Positions 59,768 to 64,000 of a DNA stretch of 64,000 nt are shown here, in pieces; position 1 is the stretch's first letter, and each line of letters starts with the position of its first letter. The translations under genes and the position numbers were made by a program. Source of the stretch: Natronorubrum bangense (GTDB lineage: Archaea > Halobacteriota > Halobacteria > Halobacteriales > Natrialbaceae); assembly GCF_004799645.1 (NCBI RefSeq), contig NZ_CP031305.1:1178001-1242000 (forward strand), read 5' to 3'. Below the pieces are notes generated by a model that was given only the letters and a program-made list of their open reading frames with translations, searched no databases and was not told the DNA's origin.

Positions 59768-60196
59768 CTACGTCCTCGAGTCGTCCGTCGACTCCGCTGC
59801 AGCCGTGGTCCCGTCGACAGACCCGTCATCGTCACCATCAGACGCCATCTGCTGGGTCAGTTCCCTTGCCTCTTCGAGGACGCTTTCGGCTTCAGCAGAC
59901 AGTGCCCCGCGGCCGGGCTGGCGACTCTGCCGGGCAAGTCCTTCCTCAAGTGATTCTGGACGGCCATGATCGTGTCCGTGGCTCGACGCCTCGGCTCCAG
60001 ATGTATCGATCTCAGGAGCGTACCGGCTGACAATCTCGCCCAGCTCCGCGGGTGTACACTCACTCCACTCGGGGGCGTGCTCAGCGAGCCACTCGCTGTG
60101 GTCTTGCCGGCCAAGCGAGGCGGTGATCGCGAGGTGATTCGCGAGATGGACGGCGTCTGCCTGTTCGGTGTCACAGACGGGGCAGGCGTAGCTCAT
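59768..60196 (-). CDS. DUF5810-type protein with N-terminal zinc finger
   Basis: 142 residues from ATG 60196 (MSYACPVCDTEQADAVHLAN). A C2H2-like finger C-P-V-C ... HLANHLAITASLGRQDHSEWL is followed by an acidic, Ser/Ala-rich C-terminus ending DDSRT. This combination is the haloarchaeal DUF5810 pattern. It is the upstream partner of the DUF5809 gene. The finger may bind nucleic acid or protein. The rest has no recognisable fold and may be disordered. Confidence 0.75.
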   Translation of the reverse strand: MSYACPVCDTEQADAVHLANHLAITASLGRQDHSEWLAEHAPEWSECTPAELGEIVSRYAPEIDTSGAEASSHGHDHGRPESLEEGLARQSRQPGRGALSAEAESVLEEARELTQQMASDGDDDGSVDGTTAAAESTDDSRT

Positions 60197-60273
60197 GCTC
60201 GTCACTAGGAGCGCCGACAGTAAAACGCCACGCCCGACGGCGCTCGACGAGACAGCTCACACGAGTCGAACAG

Positions 60274-60756
60274 TTACTCGAGTTTCCGAATCATCACGAT
60301 TGCGTCCTCGCCGTCCTCGTAGTAGCCCGGAGCGAGCCGAAGCGGCTCGAAACCGAACTCTCGGTAGAGCCGCTTCGCGCCGTCGTTCGAGCATCGAACC
60401 TCGAGTTTGACTGTCTCGGCACCGTGGGCCGCAAGCACAGCAAGTGCCTGTGTAAGAAGTGCGGTGCCGACGCCCGTTCCACGGCGGTCGGGATAGACGG
60501 CGATATCCTTGACGTGGCCGAGTCGCTGTCCGAAGTTCTGCGTGACATCGGCAACGATGTAGCCGACGATCGCATCGGCTCCATCGAGCGCGACGAGAAA
60601 GCCAGGCTCACCGAGAAACCGTTCGAAAGCGTTGTAGGGCCATGGCTGGGCGAACGACTCGTTCTCGATACGGGCGACAGCGAGGAGATCGGCCCGCTCA
60701 GCGGCCCGAATCGAGAGCCCGCCGCCATCGCCGATCCCGGGTGCCTGCGTTGTCAC
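60274..60756 (-). CDS. rimI: ribosomal protein S18-alanine N-acetyltransferase-like (RimI/GNAT)
   Basis: 160 residues from GTG 60756. GNAT fold: ADLLAVARIENESFAQPWPY, HVKDIAVYPDRRGTGVGTAL (the acetyl-CoA pyrophosphate loop R-R-G-T-G-V-G) and KLEVRCSNDGAKRLYREFGF. The GTG start is chosen because a TATA-like aaaaatagt (60782-60790, minus-strand actattttt) is 27-30 bases before it; the longer frame from 60798 would begin inside that box. It N-acetylates protein N-termini. The S18 target is only a family name. Confidence 0.9.
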   Translation of the reverse strand: MTTQAPGIGDGGGLSIRAAERADLLAVARIENESFAQPWPYNAFERFLGEPGFLVALDGADAIVGYIVADVTQNFGQRLGHVKDIAVYPDRRGTGVGTALLTQALAVLAAHGAETVKLEVRCSNDGAKRLYREFGFEPLRLAPGYYEDGEDAIVMIRKLE

Positions 60757-61121
60757 GCTCGAAGATAGCGCGTCGAGTACCAAAAATAGTACTGGCACCC
60801 AATCTTCTCACTTCAGACGGCCTGCTGTACCGGTGCGACCCAGGACTGCTCGCGGTCGTGCCAGAAACAACGCACAGCAGACCATATCAGTCGTTCATTC
60901 TCGAAGGGTGCCTCACTTACCAGAATATTTTGCCGTAAACATCAAATGACACGACAGCGCGAACGGAGTCGCACCCTGACGTGCCGGGGTGTACAGCCTC
61001 AGCGCTGACCAAGCCAACACGAGGTGTCCGGGATAGCGGCATCACTAACCGATAGGCCCAAGCAGGGGTATCGCTTGCAGCCGAAGCCGTACTTATGCAC
61101 CCGCCGTTCGAAGGCGTATCC
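60757..61121. other. intergenic region, no feature recognised
   Basis: 365 bases between rimI (minus) and the small acidic protein (plus). It holds the rimI promoter at its left end and nothing else I can assign. The text aatattttgcc (60921-60931) is AT-rich and may be a promoter of an unseen short transcript. There is no tRNA or SRP RNA signature. Confidence 0.4.
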
Positions 61122-61268
61122 ATGACTGATACGGCCGAATGTAAACCAACGCCGATCTCCCACGAACACGAAGACGATGAACGGGACGACGCTCATCTCG
61201 ACGACATCGAAGAAGGAGCAGGGTGCACAGAGATCTGGGAGCACCTCGCCGAGAAACGCGGTGAATAA
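61122..61268 (+). CDS. hypothetical acidic mini-protein
   Basis: 48 residues from ATG 61122 (MTDTAECKPTPISHEHEDDE). It is Asp/Glu/His-rich with two Cys (AEC and AGC), ending CTEIWEHLAEKRGE. It is protein-like in codon use and in its C-terminal amphipathic helix. It is followed by the DUF7119-type gene after 53 bases. Short Asp/His/Cys proteins of this kind are found before that gene in other haloarchaea as far as I recall, but I cannot name the family. Confidence 0.5.
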   Translation: MTDTAECKPTPISHEHEDDERDDAHLDDIEEGAGCTEIWEHLAEKRGE

Positions 61269-61321
61269 GCTGCTGGCACAGGTAGCGACATTTTTCCCCC
61301 TAAGTCTCCTACTGAAAGACC

Positions 61322-62011
61322 ATGACTGATAATCGACCCGGCACACACCGCCGTCGTGACGACGACCGCTCGATCCCGACGGACCGCGAGTCGCCCGTCG
61401 GTGCACCAGTTATCCGGGGCGACGAATCGGTCACCGGTACTCGTGCTCGCGACGCTGTTCAGTTCAATCCTGACGATCCCAACAGTCTCGCTGACGCCGC
61501 CGAGACCGTCCGCCAGTTCGCCAACGGCGAAATCAACGACGATCACCTCTACATGCTTCGCGGTGCCGCTGCCTGTGCTGCTCTCGTTCGTGGTGAAGGG
61601 TCGTACAAGGCTGCAGCCGAACGTGCCGGCGGCGACACAACCGTCTCGTTCATTCGAAAGTGGGCTCGTGTCCACGACCTCCCCCGATCGGTCCGTAAAC
61701 AGGTTGCACTCGGCCGTATCGCACCCACAGCCGCCAAACACATCGCCCGCGTCGGCGGCGAAGCGCGACTCCTCCTTGCATGGGCCACCCTCGACGGACC
61801 CCTTACCGTCCGCGAGGTCCGCAGCATTGCAAGCGCTGTCAACAACGACACCCCGATCGAACACGCACTCGCCGAACACGGCGTAACGCTTGGTCAACTC
61901 GAGCTTACGCTCTCGCCACCAACCTACCGTGATCTCCGCCGCCAAGCCTCGATCAATGGCGTCGAACCCGGGACGATCGTTAGCGACGCACTCGAGGAGT
62001 ACTTCGAGTGA
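61322..62011 (+). CDS. DUF7119-type haloarchaeal protein with HTH and ribbon-helix-like parts
   Basis: 229 residues. The first 45 are polar. The core has YKAAAERAGGDTTVSFIRKW, RSVRKQVALGRIAPTAAKHI then ARVGGEARLLLAWATLDG, which resembles the HTH of ParB/KorB proteins, and the C-terminus PPTYRDLRRQASINGVEPGT then IVSDALEEYFE resembles a ribbon-helix-helix C-terminal part. A TATA-like acattttt (61287-61294) lies 27 bases before ATG 61322. It is probably a DNA-binding protein; its target is unknown. The family number is from memory. Confidence 0.7.
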   Translation: MTDNRPGTHRRRDDDRSIPTDRESPVGAPVIRGDESVTGTRARDAVQFNPDDPNSLADAAETVRQFANGEINDDHLYMLRGAAACAALVRGEGSYKAAAERAGGDTTVSFIRKWARVHDLPRSVRKQVALGRIAPTAAKHIARVGGEARLLLAWATLDGPLTVREVRSIASAVNNDTPIEHALAEHGVTLGQLELTLSPPTYRDLRRQASINGVEPGTIVSDALEEYFE

Positions 62012-62122
62012 CGGTCACAGCACGCATGTCTGCTTTTCACACGATTGTGCACCCTCGAGACCGTCCGCTGGCCGATGAAGAAAGAAACGTTTAACCACAT
62101 AACCCCAAAAGTAGGATGTACA

Positions 62123-62196
<74 letters not shown>

Positions 62197-62851
62197 CTTT
62201 TGCTCCGAGCAATTACGCGAAGAGCAAAGCGGCTAGAGCGATTTGAAGTGGACGAATCGCAGTCCGTGAGCGAGCGCAGCGAGCGAACTGGAACGTTTCG
62301 GCGTAGTTCACAATCGTGCCCGGCCTGCTACTCTACTGCGAACAAATACGTGTGGAGCAGTTCGCGTATCCGAAGCGATTTGAACGAGACCAGAAAGACA
62401 CAGCGAAGTTGTTCCGTGATGACGGGAGCGCCTTGTGCTCTCGAACCACGAGCATTTCTGGGGGAGTTCATAATCGCGCCCGACCCGCTTTTACGACGAA
62501 CAACTCCGTGAGCGACAGGTGGCAACAGTTGATCCAAACCAGAAAGCCCGGATTGTCCGGCCATCCCAGCGACGGACCGCTCTAACGAGTGCTGGCTTGT
62601 ATTGATGGGCTGTCTTTTCGATCCGAAATCACACACCACCTCGTCACCGCGGTTAGACTTGAGGTCGAACACGACGCTCATCAGAACCAGCCCGGACATA
62701 CGCTGCTGTAACTCCCGGATCACGATCACACTGTGCGTCGAGTTCGAGCTTCATAACTGTGGGCGCAGGATATGGCGAGTGACACAGCCGAAGCTTGAAC
62801 CGACCGCTCGAGCGTAGTAACACGTCTGTCGGCGTTGGAGTATCGTAAAAA
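62197..62851. repeat. decayed tandem copies of the tRNA-Lys 3' end and flank
   Basis: After the tRNA, agttcacaatcgtgcccggcc (about 62306-62326) and agttcataatcgcgcccgac (about 62466-62485) are degenerate copies of the tRNA T-arm/acceptor (gttcaaatcgcgcccggcccg). Each is followed by a related flank (cgagcaattacg, cgaacaaatacg, cgaacaactccg) and then a gatttgaa or gatcc-rich stretch. The spacing is about 130-160 bases. This is expected after repeated integration at the tRNA 3' end. No integrase gene or protein-like frame is found; frames here are not convincing. Confidence 0.6.
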
Positions 62852-62927
62852 AGCCAAGGGCCGGATTTGAACCGGCGGTGGGCGGCTCTGCAGGCCGCTG
62901 CGTTCGGCCGGACTCTGCCACCTTGGC
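62852..62927 (-). tRNA. tRNA-Cys (anticodon GCA)
   Basis: Minus-strand gene of 76 bases with acceptor GCCAAGG/CCTTGGC, discriminator T (U73, as expected for tRNA-Cys) and the anticodon loop CTGCAGA giving GCA. The T-arm is CCGGTTCAAATCCGG. It is downstream of the 5S gene in the same direction, the usual distal tRNA of haloarchaeal rRNA operons. It is processed from the rRNA transcript. Confidence 0.95.
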
Positions 62928-63061
62928 GCACCTGATTATTGTTGTTGCGTTCGTTTAAGCATAGCGGTACGGCACGAGCGGTGTGTCATGACCACGCAAC
63001 CCATAAATACGAAAACCCCCAGCGAGCCGGAGCTGTGGCTCACTGAGGGTGAAGTATGAAT

Positions 63062-63183
63062 GGAGGCGGCGAAACGGATTTCCCAGAGGCTCGCGCACTC
63101 CAGTACTCGCCGGAACGCAGGCAGGCTTATCTTCCGTGTTCGGGATGGGTACGGGAGGAACCCCGCCGCTGTGGCCGCCGTAA
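63062..63183 (-). rRNA. 5S ribosomal RNA
   Basis: 122 bases on the minus strand. The conserved block CCCGTACCCATCCCGAACAC is present, the ends ttacggcggcc and ggccgcctcc-like pair (ggaggcggcg at 63062 pairs with the 5' end), and the helices follow the haloarchaeal 5S pattern. It lies about 120 bases after the 23S 3' end and before tRNA-Cys. One of the most secure calls in the window. Confidence 0.96.
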
Positions 63184-63305
63184 CGCCGATCAACGGAATC
63201 GAACCGTCGTCAAACCGTAATCGGTGGTCTCTCTGACCGAGTGTATGTGTAGTCCAGTTTGCGTCCGGACCCGTTCTCGCGTCACGGATCCAATGCGATG
63301 TAATA
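63184..63305 (-). other. internal spacer between 23S and 5S rRNA
   Basis: About 120 bases of rRNA operon spacer. It contains the text gtagtccagtttgcgtccgg, which lies outside the mature 23S and probably belongs to the 23S processing stem (paired with the far side of 23S outside the window). There is no tRNA in it. Processing by the splicing endonuclease at a bulge-helix-bulge is known for archaeal 23S, but its partner strand cannot be seen here. Confidence 0.6.

Positions 63306-64000
<695 letters not shown>

Noticed and set aside
62328..62729. 133-residue minus-strand frame after tRNA-Lys
   Set aside because: It runs through the degenerate tRNA 3'-end copies, so the DNA is explained by repeats, and the translation has no recognisable fold.

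Overview
The window is chromosomal DNA of a halophilic archaeon (class Halobacteria). The evidence is very acidic proteins throughout, high GC with strong C/G third positions, TATA-like boxes about 27 bases before ATG or GTG giving leaderless or nearly leaderless mRNAs, several typically haloarchaeal proteins (MC1 chromosomal protein, halocyanin-like Tat lipoproteins, archaeal SecG, gamma-glutamylcysteine ligase, F420 genes, DUF5809/DUF5810 pair) and the end of an rRNA operon in the order 23S-5S-tRNA-Cys. The order Natrialbales is my guess from gene content and style; no species can be named.

Layout. 1-4.9 kb: end of a tRNA methyltransferase gene, a small methyltransferase, then pheS-pheT behind a short Phe-rich reading frame that looks like a leader peptide. 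5-13.5 kb: chromatin and housekeeping genes (AbrB-like, MC1, amidase, glutamine amidotransferase, MutS-family ATPase, M29 aminopeptidase, UspA, SDR). 13.5-19.1 kb: a gene-poor stretch, a cupredoxin with an altered copper site, a three-gene operon resembling the bacterial mhq quinone-detoxification genes, gshA and a C45 hydrolase. 19.1-23.3 kb: a decayed region with gene fragments (Bat-type HTH tail, a possible folD tail, a zinc-ribbon tail), a UspA, a BCCT transporter and tRNA-Arg with a partial duplicate of its 3' end.

23.3-35.5 kb: membrane protein, acidic-repeat lipoprotein, UPF0200/UPF0201 pair, M32 carboxypeptidase, SDR, thioredoxin, two convergent paralogous flavoproteins, and a run of short genes (C2H2 zinc finger, S14, SecG) followed by pdxT, bifunctional nuclease and hisE. 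35.5-42 kb: DUF5518, a NOG1-like GTPase, a DUF389 membrane protein with a frameshifted 3' end, EngB, a 2-hydroxyacid dehydrogenase and a Nudix-eIF2B-like fusion.

42-52 kb: a second (intact) cupredoxin, a phosphoesterase, a ribbon-helix-helix protein, and a same-strand cluster of an Nramp-like transporter lacking the usual metal ligands, hydantoinase A and B, an Asp/Glu-racemase-type enzyme, CofE and an F420-type oxidoreductase. 52-60.8 kb: cold-shock protein, MoxR-DUF58-transglutaminase cluster, aIF1/SUI1, rhodanese, Nudix, DUF5809/5810 and RimI. 61-64 kb: DUF7119-type protein, tRNA-Lys followed by decayed copies of its 3' end, tRNA-Cys, 5S and the 3' part of 23S rRNA.

The most interesting signals are the Phe-rich leader before pheST, the hydantoinase/Nramp-like/F420 cluster, the mhq-like operon, the serial tRNA-Lys 3'-end copies, and a family of short palindromic elements after genes. 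I did not find a CRISPR array, intact insertion sequence or replication origin.
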